Shown here in pieces: positions 22,201 through 31,230 of a DNA stretch of 64,000 nucleotides. The stretch covers positions 31,322,120 to 31,386,119 of the forward strand of contig NC_041016.1 in the NCBI RefSeq assembly GCF_004193775.1, read 5' to 3'. The notes under the pieces were generated by a model that was not told the origin of the DNA, made no database searches, and worked only from the letters and a program-made list of their open reading frames with translations. How positions within the stretch are numbered: the first letter of the stretch is position 1; each line of letters opens with the position of its first letter. The stretch is from Glycine soja (lineage: Eukaryota; Streptophyta; Magnoliopsida; Fabales; Fabaceae). Made by a program: the position numbers and the translations under genes.

Positions 22201-23730
22201 CTTTGATAGTCTTTGAAATCTTTCACTAAAACGTGAACACGCTTAGCAGAGAAAGAAACCCCTAAACCGATTAGAACAACATATATATTTTTTTTGAAGA
22301 AAAACAAATGTGACTACTGGGGAGTGAAAGCATGTGGATAGAATTTCTCATAACTCAAAATGAGTGTTAGGACATTATCATTTCGTTTCTAAAAGAACAT
22401 TAGAAAAACACTCAGTCCAACCGAATAGGGGAATACCGCTCAAGGTGTATAAAATCTCACACATGCAAGTATTTCATCTGAATTCCAAACCACAAATATG
22501 TCGTAGATTGACTTTGCAAGTCATTTCCCATCAAATCAAAGATAATATGTGCAATCATCATGGATCAAAAGGACTTTATGAGGTTGGATTTTGGTAGGAA
22601 ATTTGGCTTTTGTTGTTTAGGCCTTTCCCTTTCCTGTTTTTTTTCCTTTGGTTCGGTGCGGAACAAGAGAGGACACAAAGATTTGGTTTGTAACTAAAGC
22701 AGGTGATCACTTTACACATCCCCCACGTTTTAACCAAGTTATTATTGCTTTCCTCTTATATTTTTCTTTATCGATAATTCTGCACATTGTTCAGACATTG
22801 TCTGGTCCGAAGAACTTGTTTTTCTCTTTTCTATTTTCTTTTGCTTTTCTTTAATCTTTGATTGATTGATTCTTTTCTCTTTCTCTTTTTCTTTTCTTTT
22901 TTTTTTTTTCCTTTGCTTTTGACGCACATCTCTAACCCAAGGTAAGAGAAGCTTCTCTTGGAAGATCTTCTTGTTCTCTCTTCCTAGGGTAAGGTTGGAA
23001 ATTTCCATCCTAGGTCAAGGTTATGGCCAAAAAGTCGACATTTGGCTCAAAGGGCCTACAAATGGCGGGACACGATTTATGTCGGGATATCTCTTTAGCA
23101 AATGGATCAGGAATAAGGGAACGCCCCAAATCATTTCCATGAAACGCATATTATGATAATTAGAAATTCATGCAAAATTAATCATAGCGCACATCCATAT
23201 GGACACTCAAACATAAGGCTTTGTGGCCATACAAACACTAAGGTTTAGGGTTTGTTTCCCCATTCAGATTAAACCAGTGTTTCAAAAATTTCTCTTTTTA
23301 TCAAGTCATATAAACATCCGAGTCCATTTTGGCATTCGAGAAAATCTTTCGTTGCGTTCACCCTCTAGGTGCACATTTCTTTTTTTTCAAAAACCTTTTG
23401 CATTTTGACTCGTGAATTTTCCAAAGAAAACTGGTGATCATTTCTTTTTTTCAAAAGCATGTTGGTTTTTAGTTTTTCTCTTAGATTTCTTTTTTAGTTT
23501 TTTATAGAAAAAGTTTGTAACCTAGGCAAAGTTGTTACTCAAGATTTACATTTATCAAAGGAACAAAAGGCGTGTGAACAAAAGGAAACCATACCCAAGA
23601 CCCCTTTTCTCTTTCTTTCTTTTTTACTTAGTTTTCTTGCTTCAGACAAACCATCCCAATGCAATAGTATGACAACACGCTAGAAGCGATAAATTTTCAT
23701 CACAATGAGATAACAAGCATCTACGACTGG
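22201..23730 (-). other. Ogre C 3' untranslated region
   Basis: Minus-strand counterpart of 41655-43340 in Ogre A. Shared landmarks are 'cgtgaacacgcttagc' (reverse of a phrase seen in E near 61040), the purine tract at 22840-22920, and the 'gagtccatttt' and 'cacatccatatggacactc' phrases. No gene is seen. Confidence 0.7.
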
Positions 23731-24404
23731 CTACTGCTGGTCCTCCTCTTGCTGTTGTTCTACTTGCCTTGGCATGCAATATTTTTCTATGAAGGCCCTA
23801 TTAATGGGAGGCCAGATAAGCTTGGTGGGAGTAATCGATACCCCATAGAACTGGCAGAGGCCCGTGATCAAGGCCGGAAACCCCAGTGCTCTGTTGGACT
23901 TCTTTGGGTCCACTGGATGTCTGGGAGGCGTGATCCCTGCAAATTGATATATGACATATGAGATCATCTAGGCCACATGAACACTCACCTGGGTTAAGAT
24001 GGCATAGACCAGCTGGCACTTTGGCAGGGGGAGGTCAGAATTATGATCATTGGGGAGGATGTTGCTGAGCAGCAATGTCATCCAGATCTATGTCAGGGTG
24101 GTCATGCTAGTGTGCATGATCCGCATCCGTCTCCCTGTCACGCTTTAAGCAAAGTCCTACCCCGGAACACACAGTTGTTGTCTAATGGCCTCCTCGTCGA
24201 ATCCTGAGTCCTTCTCTGACTGAATTTGAAGCGTTGCCCCTCTTCCAGGATTAATGGATGCCCCAAGAACTGATTAATGGCATCTTCATCAAAGGGGATC
24301 CATTGGCCCCACACCTAGGAGCGCTTGTCCCTGACTCCTTCCTCCGTGGGCCATGCATTGGCATAGAACTCCCTGACTATTTCTGGATCATACTTAGCCA
24401 TGGG
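23731..24404 (-). pseudogene. Ogre C ORF4, distal part
   Basis: The minus strand carries the ORF4 sequence after the solo LTR insertion: a segment parallel to the QWIPFDADAIGQLLGYPL block near 24300, RRMRIMHTSMTTLT-like sequence near 24100, and the block with ITPPRHPVDPKKSNRALGFP and WPPINRAFIEKYC (23967-23731). Several frame changes separate the pieces. The C-terminal acidic tail of the Ogre A protein is replaced by a short glutamine-rich end. Non-functional. Confidence 0.8.
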
Positions 24405-25570
24405 TGTTGGATCAAGTGGCCTCAGAATAATTAAGAAGGGGGGTTGAATTAATTATTCCTAAACCTTTACTAATTAAAAATTTACTCTTCTAAGGCTTTT
24501 ACTATGTTGTTAAGTAAATGAAGAACAGAAAAGAAACTTAACCAAAAGTAAAAGCGGAAATTAAAGTGCACAACAGAAATTAAAAGAGTAGGGAAGAAGA
24601 GAGACATAAAAAGAATTCAGGCGGTTAGTCCTTGACGAATTCTTTTTGGCAAAGGGAGAAGAGAATGAAAAGGATGAATAGCACAAGTTTTCAAGGTTTA
24701 AAAAACCAGAAAACTTTTGGAAAGCTTTTGGCACAAGGAAGAAGAAGAAGTTCAAAGAGACTTAGAAATCAATGTGGAAAGATTGCTTGTGAAAAGAATG
24801 AATTGGAAAAGATAGATGTATAGATTGATTGATTGAATGAATGAATGGAATGCAAAACAAAGCCTTGCTTTTATAGACTCTTCATGTCTGGTCAAGAGAA
24901 CCATTAGAAGAGTTATGACTTTTAGAAAAACTTAAAACCAATTTGAAAAAGTCAAAAACTATTTGAAGAGTTACATCTTTTGATTTGTTCAGAAACTATC
25001 ACTGGTAATCGATTACCAACTCAGTGTAATCGATTACACAAAGCTTTTTTGTGAAAGAATGTGACTCTTCACATTTGAATTTGAATTTCAACGTTCAAGC
25101 ACACTGGTAATCGATTACCAAAACATTGTAATCAATTACAGCTTTTTGAAATCAATTGGAACATTGTAAATTCAGTTTAAAACTTTTTCAAAAACATTTT
25201 GCTACTGGTAATCGATTACAACAATCTGGTAATCGATTACCAGAGAGTAAAGATTCTTTGGAAAACAAGTTTTGAGAAAAATCCATGTGCTATTCAGTTT
25301 TTGAAAAACTTTTTCATACTTATCTTGATTAAGTCTTCTCTTGATTCTTGAATCTTGAGTCTTGAGTCTTGAATCTAAATCTTAATTCTTGGAAGCTTGA
25401 ATCTTGAAACTTGATTCTTGATTCTTGAAATCAAATTTCCTCTTGAACCTTGAAGTGTTCGTGATTTAATCTTGAACTCATTCTTGATCTTTGAGCTTTT
25501 TGTCATCACCTTTGTCATCATCAAAACTTCTTTGAATCAATCTTGATTCATCATGAAGCTTGCTTCTACA
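24405..25570 (-). mobile_element. Solo LTR of the same copia-like family, TSD ATGGG, inside Ogre C ORF4
   Basis: On the plus strand it starts TGTTGGATCAAGTGGCC and ends CTTGCTTCTACA; by TATA position its sense strand is minus (CTTTTATA at 24868-24875). Perfect duplications ATGGG lie at 24400-24404 and 25571-25575. It carries five exact TAATCGATTA palindromes (25006, 25027, 25108, 25209, 25230) and one mutated at 25129. Its length is 1,166 bp against 1,649 bp for the copy at 17676; most of the difference is the repeat-rich region after the TATA box. Inserted in the ORF4 coding region of Ogre C. Confidence 0.95.
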
Positions 25571-25821
25571 ATGGGCGCCGCAAGTTGAGTCCACTGCCTC
25601 CTGGCAATTTCCTCCTGGAAGTCAGTATATTCTCCTTCCCTCAATTGGACCCGTCTCTCCTTGAGGAAAGACCAACCCTTGATTGCCTGAAAACGATGCT
25701 GGTGTTCCTCGCTTCGGAACTGATGCCCATCAAACTCCATATCCACTTGTGGGGCTGCACTAGATCCTTCTCCAGTGACATCTTTCCTTGACCTCTTAGC
25801 TAGAAGCTTTTTGGGAGCCAT
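25571..25821 (-). pseudogene. Ogre C ORF4, N-terminal part
   Basis: The frame starts at the ATG whose complement is 25819-25821. It encodes MAPKKLLAKRSRKD and, further on, KGWSFLKERRVQLREGEYTD, matching the N-terminus of Ogre A ORF4 (MALRKLASKRSRKD, KGWSFLRERRVQLRD). On the minus strand an acceptor-like 'gtccttgcag' stands three bases before the ATG. The frame is cut at 25571 by the solo LTR and resumes at 24404. Confidence 0.88.
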
Positions 25822-25824
25822 TTA

Positions 25825-26493
25825 CTGCAAGGACACATTCATAAAATTTATCTTAAACACAACAAAATCCAAACAAACTTGAATGATGCACATTTCTTTT
25901 CACCAAATGCAAGTGTCAACGTGCCATTAGAAAACAATCATACATCGGTGCACATGTTATTTTTATGATATATATTCTTTGAAAAGCATTTTAGCTACCT
26001 AGATGCAAGGTGCCTATCATAGTGTAGTAAGCTCAAATATTAGTCTAACTCTAAACAACCACTCTCACACACTTATGTAATTCATACATTTTACATCCAA
26101 GACAAAGTTTAGATTTCTATGCCTAACTCATGCTTTTGGCAGTTTAATCTAACAACCTAAGTTGTCCATACCTCCCAAATGATGTCTGTACATGCACAAA
26201 CTCATTCCACAATTCAAATTTCACAATAACACATGCAATGATCATTGAGGCATTTCATCGAACGGTTGGTGAGTGCATGTTCAAGCATGAAAAAAATTAG
26301 GAATGGGGATAATATGGCATGCCAATTCATAATAGAATCCAAGGTAGGCCTAGGGCCATCCCTTGCACCCCCTAAATAAAAAAATCAATGCATGGATTCA
26401 TACATAAATTGTCTCAAGAAAGTTTCAAGGAATATGACAACTAGAGCACCAAAATACCATAATGGAAAGCCAAAATTTGAAGGGAGATGGTAC
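25825..26493 (-). other. Predicted leader intron of Ogre C ORF4 (669 bp)
   Basis: On the minus strand the donor is ACAA|GTACCA (GT at 26493-26492) and the acceptor CTTGCAG (AG at 25826-25825) just before the ORF4 ATG. Ogre A has the same arrangement (39363-40527), with shared exon sequence 'tcatc.cc.acaa' before the donor and shared intronic phrases such as 'ggatggccctaggcct'. Confidence 0.6.
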
Positions 26494-26604
26494 TTGTAGG
26501 AGATGAACAAAAATACAAAAATGAAAGCAAAAACACACAAATGGAGGCTTGGGGTTGTTGGATTCGAGAACTCCCGTAACCTTTTCGTGGATTTTGAGTT
26601 TTGG
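26494..26604 (-). other. Ogre C sequence flanking the Ogre A insertion
   Basis: First-exon part of the ORF4 leader of Ogre C. It breaks at the GGAAG target site of Ogre A and continues at 47133. Confidence 0.75.
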
Positions 26605-26609
26605 GGAAG
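26605..26609. other. Target site duplication of Ogre A, left copy (GGAAG)
   Basis: GGAAG immediately precedes TGTCATACC; the same five bases follow the right LTR at 47133-47137. Confidence 0.95.
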
Positions 26610-27022
26610 TGTCATACCCTAATTTCGTCCGGGGACCTTTGCTTGATGACATGCGACTTTTCTTTGGTCCTTGTGAGGTGCTTGGCACCCATCATTAGGC
26701 AATTTGTGAAATTCCAGGACATGCCGGAAAACCAAAAAATATTGATGCACAATCCGTAAGTTTCCGTGACACACCGGAAATCAAATGGAAGCATCGTTGC
26801 ATAATTAAGTGAGGTTCCGTAACATTCCGTAAGTCAAGAAGGGGATGATTATGTAATCCGCAAGGTTCCGTAACATTACGGAAAGAAAACAAGTATCGTT
26901 ACGAAATTCGTAAGTTTCCGTAACTTTACGAAAAAAGAATCACCAAAAAAAGCAGAGGGGGGTGTACTTAGTAAAAATGGGGGTGCAAATAGCACCCAGG
27001 CCCACTTGGGCCCTCCAGAATA

Positions 27023-27120
27023 TTCCTCCAGAAGGCTGTTGCTTCTGGAGGAAGCAACCTGGCTCGCCTGGGCGAGCTAGGCGGCAAGCACCTCCCCTAT
27101 TTTGCTATAAATAGGGGAGG
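27023..27120 (+). promoter_or_regulatory. Ogre A core promoter with nested perfect hairpins
   Basis: TTCCTCCAGAAG (27023-27034) pairs with 27042-27053. The overlapping GTTGCTTC (27039-27046) pairs with GAAGCAAC (27052-27059), so the two stems exclude each other. GCTCGCCTGGGCGAGC at 27062-27077 is a palindrome. CCTCCCCTATTT (27091-27102) pairs perfectly with AAATAGGGGAGG (27109-27120), placing TATAAATA (27106-27113) across a 6-nt loop and the 3' arm. The 3' LTR preserves all of these. Confidence 0.85.
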
Positions 27121-27322
27121 AAGTGAAGAAGAAAAGGGTTCAGCCCCTTAGGCACTTCTCTCTCTTTCGAATTTGCTTGGAAAAATTGTTTCCGTGAAGA
27201 AAATTTAAGCCGAGGCGCTTCCGAAACGTTTCCGTAACGTTTTCCGTGAAGAATTTCGCAAAGGTTTCAACCGTTCTTCGACGTTCTTCATTCGTTCTTC
27301 ATCGTTCTTCGATCTTCAACGG

Positions 27323-27328
27323 GTAAGT
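27323..27328 (+). promoter_or_regulatory. Splice donor candidate in the Ogre A leader
   Basis: CAACGG|GTAAGT matches the plant donor consensus well and lies about 200 nt after the TATA box. The Ogre B LTR keeps it (about 7921). Acceptor-like sites precede ORF1, gag and ORF4. Confidence 0.5.
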
Positions 27329-27867
27329 ACCTTGACCCAAGTTTTTTCGATTCATTCTATGTACCCATGGTGGTCCACATTGTGTTTTGTATATTTCTAT
27401 TCTCGTTTCATTTACTTTTTATACCCCCTCTTGACGTGCTTAAGCCATTTTACTTAAGTCATTTCTCGCTTAACTTAAAAATAAAATAAATTTCCACCGA
27501 ACGTTTGAATTGTATTATCCGTTAACTTCGGTTAAAATGAATTCCGACTGTTCGGTCGTGCCGTAACCACGTTGGAAATCAAAAAAGAGGTAAAAAATAA
27601 TATAATAATAAAAAAAACTTCTTTTAGTAAAATAAAGCGGAAAATCAATCGGACGTTTTCTCTTTGGGATTTCTCATTCTTAATTGAATTGACTAATAAC
27701 TAAAGTGAAATCAAGGCTAAAATCAACTCGCCTAGTCAAGCCCGTCCATAAAAATAGGTTTTTGAAGTTTGTCATTTGAATTTCTTACTAAGTAAAATGG
27801 ATCGGTTTTAAGGTCCAACGCCTTAAAATGATCACCTCTTAAGTAAAAAAAAGAATCACTTGATAAG

Positions 27868-27944
27868 AAAGAACTACGTAGGTCTGATTTCCTCATCGCA
27901 ATTGAGGAATACGTAGGAGCAAAGGGAAACACCCTTGTCGACCA
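27868..27944 (+). other. Conserved Ogre hairpin motif, Ogre A 5' LTR
   Basis: 'gaactacgtaggtctgattt' to 'gtcgacc'. CTACGTA pairs with TACGTAG and TTCCTCA with TGAGGAA, leaving a small loop around TCGCAAT. This is the best preserved copy in the window. Confidence 0.9.
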
Positions 27945-28261
27945 CAAAAAGAAAAAATATAAAAAGGGTATAAAGGATATAAAGACATAAAAAGGGAACA
28001 TAAAAATCAAAGTCATGTTTGCACATTCGATTAAAGGCTGCCGTCCCTTGGGACGGACGTGTGGGGTGCTAATACCTTCCCCGTGCGTAAATACAACTCC
28101 CGAACCTTTTCACTTAAAAGTTCGTAGATCGCGTCTTTTCCGGTTTTTCCGACGTTTTCCTCTAATAAACATTGGTGGCGACTCCGCGCGTATTCCTTTC
28201 ATGGAACACGCATCCCGCGAGTCACGCGTCGCCCTCCCGCCGAAGGGTAGGTTGCGACAGT

Positions 28262-28280
28262 TGGCGACTCCACTGGGGAC
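28262..28280 (+). promoter_or_regulatory. Primer binding site of Ogre A
   Basis: TGGCGACTCCACTGGGGAC starts two bases after the LTR. Known Ogre elements use a tRNA-Arg primer; I could not verify the match to a specific tRNA from memory. Ogre C has TGGTGACTCCACTGGGGAC at the same place. Confidence 0.85.
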
Positions 28281-29119
28281 TGTTTTTAGAGAGTTAGGGC
28301 ATTTAAATCTTGTGCAATGTTTTACCATGACTTACCCCTTTGTTGGTTTCCCTTCATTATGTTCTTGTGTATATAAACTCTTTGTTTCTTTTAGTGCGTT
28401 TTAAAATGTATGCATGAAGTAAATATTTATTCATTTGATGCACACAAACACCAACACTATTTGCACACACTGTGAGTGAAAAAGGGCCCTATACCCGGGT
28501 TCATGGGAACATAAGGAGTGGAGGTGAATCTGTGATCATGCTAGGTCTCCGACTTGCTTGATTACAGTGAACCCTCATCTAGAGCTTTTCTCTTTGAAAA
28601 CTTATTGTTGCTAGTAGTCCCTACTGCTGCGATATGTTCTTCGAAGAGAATGATACCTCTAGAAACTATCAAAAGAGATATGACTACCTTGGGGGTTATC
28701 ACTAAATGCCTAGTTAGTTCTCTCCCTTATAGGTCCCTTAAATAGGGGCACGGAGCAAACACGCTGCGTGCCATTTTTCACACTGCCATGCATAAGTATC
28801 ATATACCCTTTTGCTTGTGTTCAGTGAATATTGTCATACTATGTACATTCCCGCATTGTGTCTTTTGCATAGGCATCGCATATGGGTTCTGTCTTGATCC
28901 CTTCTGTAAACAAACCAATGGAGGGTCTGTGTCGCCTTCTTAAAAACGTATGTTGGGGCACTTTGCTACCCCTAGACATTGTATCTAAGAAGGAGACAAT
29001 TCCTCGGGCCCCCGCATTCCTAGATTGCATCTGTGTCATATGCATTCCATCATGCATTCATCCATCCCACCCATGAGATATTGGAGTTTTGATTTGCACC
29101 AGCTTTTGTCTCACTTTAG
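28281..29119 (+). other. Ogre A 5' untranslated leader
   Basis: Non-coding. Collinear with the leader of Ogre C (52736 down to about 52030), e.g. 'cctcatctagagcttttctc' and 'tagtccctac'. It ends in an acceptor-like 'ttttgtctcactttag' (AG at 29118-29119), five bases before the ORF1 ATG. Confidence 0.75.
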
Positions 29120-29124
29120 TAAGC

Positions 29125-30990
29125 ATGGGAACAAATCAAACCGGCAAGAGGTTCTACCAAGTCAAGGTTAAAAGCCTAGATACCACCAGCATCAAGGAAT
29201 TAGGGCGGTTGATGGAACCTCTCCAAATGCAAGCCTTCCGCAAGACTTACGGAAAGATCTTAGAGTTGACCATAGCAGAGGTGTCCATAGAAGCCATTGC
29301 ATCACTCACCCAATACTACGACCAGCCTTTGAGGTGCTTCACATTCGGAGACTTCCAATTAGTACCAACCATTGAAGAATTTGAGGAAATTCTAGGATGT
29401 CCTCTCGGGGGAAGAAAACCATATCTTTCCTCCGGGTGTCTCCCCTCTTTGAGAAGAATTGCAACTGTGGTCAAGGATTCAGCAAGAGGTTTGGACCGCA
29501 TAAAACAGACTCGGAACAGCATAACGGGCCTACCACGGGGGTACCTAGAAGAGAAGGCGAGGGGTATGGCCAATCAAGGAGATTGGGTCCCGTTTATGGA
29601 TGTGTTAGCTTTGCTAATTTTTGGGGTCGTCCTCTTTCCAAACGTGGATGGTTTGGTGGACCTAGCAGCAATCGATGCTTTCCTTGCATACCACCATAGC
29701 AAGGAAAGTCCGGTGGTAGCTGTCTTGGCAGATCTATTTGACACATTTGACCGAAGGTGCGAAAAGAGTAGCGCACGGATCATCTGTTGCTTGCCCGCCC
29801 TCTGTGTTTGGTTGGTTTCGCACCTGTTCCAGCAAGACACGAGGCATCCATGTCCGCTCCAGAGCCATCACTCGTGTACTGAAAAAAGGAGAATAGATTG
29901 GGACCAACTTTTGGCTGGGATAGGAGGTAGAACAATCAATTGGTTCCCCCGATGGAAGGAAGGAAAAGAGGGAGTCCTTTTCTCATGTGGAGGGTACCCA
30001 AACATTCCGCTAATAGGAACGAGGGGTTGTATTAACTACAATCCCGCGCTCGCTATAAGACAACTAGGGTACCCCATGAGGGGAGCACCGACGGAAGAAA
30101 GCATGTCTCCTTTCCTTGTAAGGGATTTCGGCGCGCAAAATTTCAAGGCTATACAAAGAATCCATAAGGCATGGGAAACCCCGTTAAGAAAAGATCAAGA
30201 ACTTAGGGGCATTCGTAATGGCATCATTGGTGGCTACCATGAATGGCTGAAAGTTCATATACGAGGTTTAGATTGGCTCGCCAAGTTAAAAGTCGTCAGC
30301 GAAGAGAGTTCTGAGGCACCGGAGGAGGATGAAGAAATCCGAGCTCTCAAAAGTGAGTTAGGAAAGGCAAAACTTGCCAAGGAGAAGTTCAAGTTGGCCG
30401 CTACACACATCCGGAAGGAGTGTGTCGGATTACGGGAAGAGAATGCAACTACCGCGAGGGCCCTTGAACAAGAGACCAAGAGGGCTCGCAAGGAAGAGTA
30501 TGGCCATAACAAGTTTCGCGAAGCTCTGTGGGGTAGCAACAATGAACTCAAGCTGTGAAGGGAAGAGAGGGACCAGTCACGAGCACATAGCATGGTCTTG
30601 AAAGAGGAGTTAGTTGCCTGTTCAAGGTCCAAAAGGAGCTTGTCTCAGCATTTATGCGAGACGGAGACCAACATGCTAGCTATCATCGCCAAGTACCAAG
30701 AAGAGTTAGGTCTAGCCACGGCCCACGAACATAGGGTCGCGGACGAGTATGCCCAAGTATACGCGGAAAAAGAGGCTAGAGGAAGGGTGATCGACTCTTT
30801 ACACCAAGAGGCAACCGTGTGGATGGATCGTTTTGCTCTTACCTTGAACGGGAGTCAAGAACTTCCCCGATTGTTAGCCAAGGCCAAGGCAATGGCAGAC
30901 ACCTACTCCGCCCCCGAAGAAATTCATGGGCTTCTCGGCTATTGTCAGCATATGATAGACTTAATGGCCCACATAATTAGAAATCGCTAG
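29125..30990 (+). CDS. Ogre ORF1: DUF7745-like domain plus coiled coil (one in-frame stop)
   Basis: Start chosen at the ATG of MGTNQTGKRFYQVKV, because an acceptor-like site lies just upstream; an ATG 36 bases earlier would fall inside the putative intron. About residues 20-260 resemble the DUF7745/plant-mobile-domain-like module of legume elements: LRCFTFGDFQLVPTIEEFEEILG, then ALLIFGVVLFPNVDGLVDLAAIDAFL. A predicted coiled coil with charged heptads follows (from about residue 400, EEDEEIRALKSELGKAKLAK). A TGA at 30556-30558 interrupts the coiled coil; the frame stays open beyond it to the TAG at 30988. The function of ORF1 is unknown; Ogre elements carry it upstream of gag. Codon choice is ordinary for the element. 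Non-functional as full length unless the stop is read through. Confidence 0.85.
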
Positions 30991-31230
30991 AAAACTTGTA
31001 TGGTCTCTCAGACCTTGACTAGATACGACTTTCTTTTTGAAATAAAATGAGTTGGTCCCATGTTTCTACTCCAAAAAACTTGTGCAAATCAAATCACTCC
31101 TACATTTCATCTCTAGCATGCATTTTCTTTCTTTCTTTACCCACTCCTCACATTTGGTTTTTTAGGGAAAAACACCATAACTAAACGCGCCACAAGGCAT
31201 CCCTATCGCACCAGATCCAAATCTAGAACG
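30991..31230 (+). other. ORF1-gag spacer with 3' splice-site-like sequence
   Basis: Contains a pyrimidine-rich run and 'catttggttttttag' (AG at 31164-31165), followed by a 65-nt leader to the gag ATG at 31231. It fits an acceptor for a gag-pro mRNA. No coding potential. Confidence 0.55.

Larger units (their letters stand above)
26610..28259 (+). repeat. 5' LTR of Ogre A (1,650 bp)
   Basis: Starts TGTCATACCCTAATTTCG and ends GGGTAGGTTGCGACA. U3 holds a cluster of hairpins around TATAAATA (27106-27113). The leader has a splice-donor-like GGTAAGTA (GT at 27323-27324). U5 carries the conserved hairpin motif (27868-27944), an AATAAA (28157) and a PBS-like TGGCGACTCC near 28170. Confidence 0.96.

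Noticed and set aside
28262..28280. A tRNA gene at the PBS
   Set aside because: Only the 3'-end complement is present; there is no cloverleaf or internal promoter. No tRNA or rRNA gene was recognised anywhere in the window.
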